Assembly: GCA_008330645.1 (NCBI GenBank)
Contig: VLTN01000090.1
Span: 19,338 to 83,337 of the forward strand
Source of the DNA: Cafeteria roenbergensis
Taxonomy: Eukaryota > Sar > Bigyra > Bicosoecida > Cafeteriaceae
DNA: 64,000 nucleotides
Direction: 5' to 3'
Translations under genes and position numbers: made by a program
The notes under the pieces: generated by a model
Database searches by the model: none
What the model was told of the DNA's origin: nothing
The model's input: the letters and a program-made list of their open reading frames with translations, nothing else
In this document: piece after piece, positions 63,995 to 64,000 of the stretch
Layout: each line of letters opens with the position of its first letter
How positions within the stretch are numbered: the stretch's first letter is position 1

Positions 63995-64000
63995 TAACCG

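Larger units (their letters stand above)
59068..63996. mobile_element. DNA transposon with long TIRs and TA flanks (Tc1/mariner-like, probably non-autonomous)
   Basis: The left end reads TA-GAGCGTACAGGGGGCCTAAG (from 59068) and the right end is its reverse complement followed by TA (to 63996). Inverted identity continues inward for about 340-360 bp with small indels, then stops abruptly on both sides. Immediately outside TA the flanks differ (G against T), as expected if TA is the target-site duplication. A TA duplication is typical of the IS630-Tc1-mariner superfamily. The interior is less GC-rich than the host genes. It carries a HTH-like fragment (minus, about 62478-62687) and a 30-bp tandem array, but I find no DDE catalytic domain, so the copy is probably non-autonomous or decayed. 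Superfamily assignment is inference. Confidence 0.85.

Overview
The window is nuclear DNA from a GC-rich (well over 60% G+C by eye) unicellular eukaryote, most likely a flagellate alga or protist. Genes are interrupted by GT-AG introns with a very uniform consensus (donor GTGAG, acceptor CGCAG or CCGCAG, typical length 130-420 nt). All recognised products are eukaryotic: cullin, axonemal inner-arm dynein light chain, TM9SF, complex I/III/IV subunits, TCTP, eIF3m and midasin. The dynein chain argues for a cilium. I cannot place the lineage more precisely from sequence alone.

Layout: 0-3.7 kb, 3' part of a cullin (CUL4-type, plus). 5.3-6.4 kb, dynein light chain p28 (minus, 3 exons). 7.1-9.5 kb, TM9SF (minus, 2 exons). 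10.0-15.4 kb, a cluster of nuclear-encoded respiratory subunits on the plus strand (QCR6/UQCRH of complex III, NDUFV2 of complex I, COX6B of complex IV) with a divergent TCTP gene on the minus strand, 143 bp from the COX6B start. 15.8-17.1 kb, an unrecognised five-exon gene (minus). 17.4-19.8 kb, eIF3m (plus, 4 exons). 20.0-23.3 kb, a low-complexity protein with a weak MADD-like C-terminus (minus). 24.1-26.2 kb, a protein resembling the MSS51 C-terminal domain (plus). 26.7-28.4 kb, an ankyrin protein with close to one repeat per exon (minus). 28.8-58.0 kb, a giant midasin (MDN1/Rea1) of roughly 9,500 residues (minus), almost half of the window. 59.07-63.99 kb, a 4.9-kb DNA transposon with ~340-360 bp terminal inverted repeats flanked by TA, carrying a ~2.4-kb array of 30-bp repeats.

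Most striking points: (i) a 14-nt microexon in COX6B that supplies the first cysteine of the CX9C motif, and a TCTP gene whose first two coding exons are 6 and 22 nt; (ii) the size of midasin and the apparent loss of both Walker motifs in its AAA6; (iii) a Tc1/mariner-like element in which a HTH-like transposase fragment runs directly into a minisatellite that stays open in several frames on both strands; (iv) two short words, GGCAGAGCC and GAGCGACGC, scattered through the long low-complexity coding regions. Exon structures were worked out by hand from splice signals, reading phase and family similarity; transcripts would confirm them.
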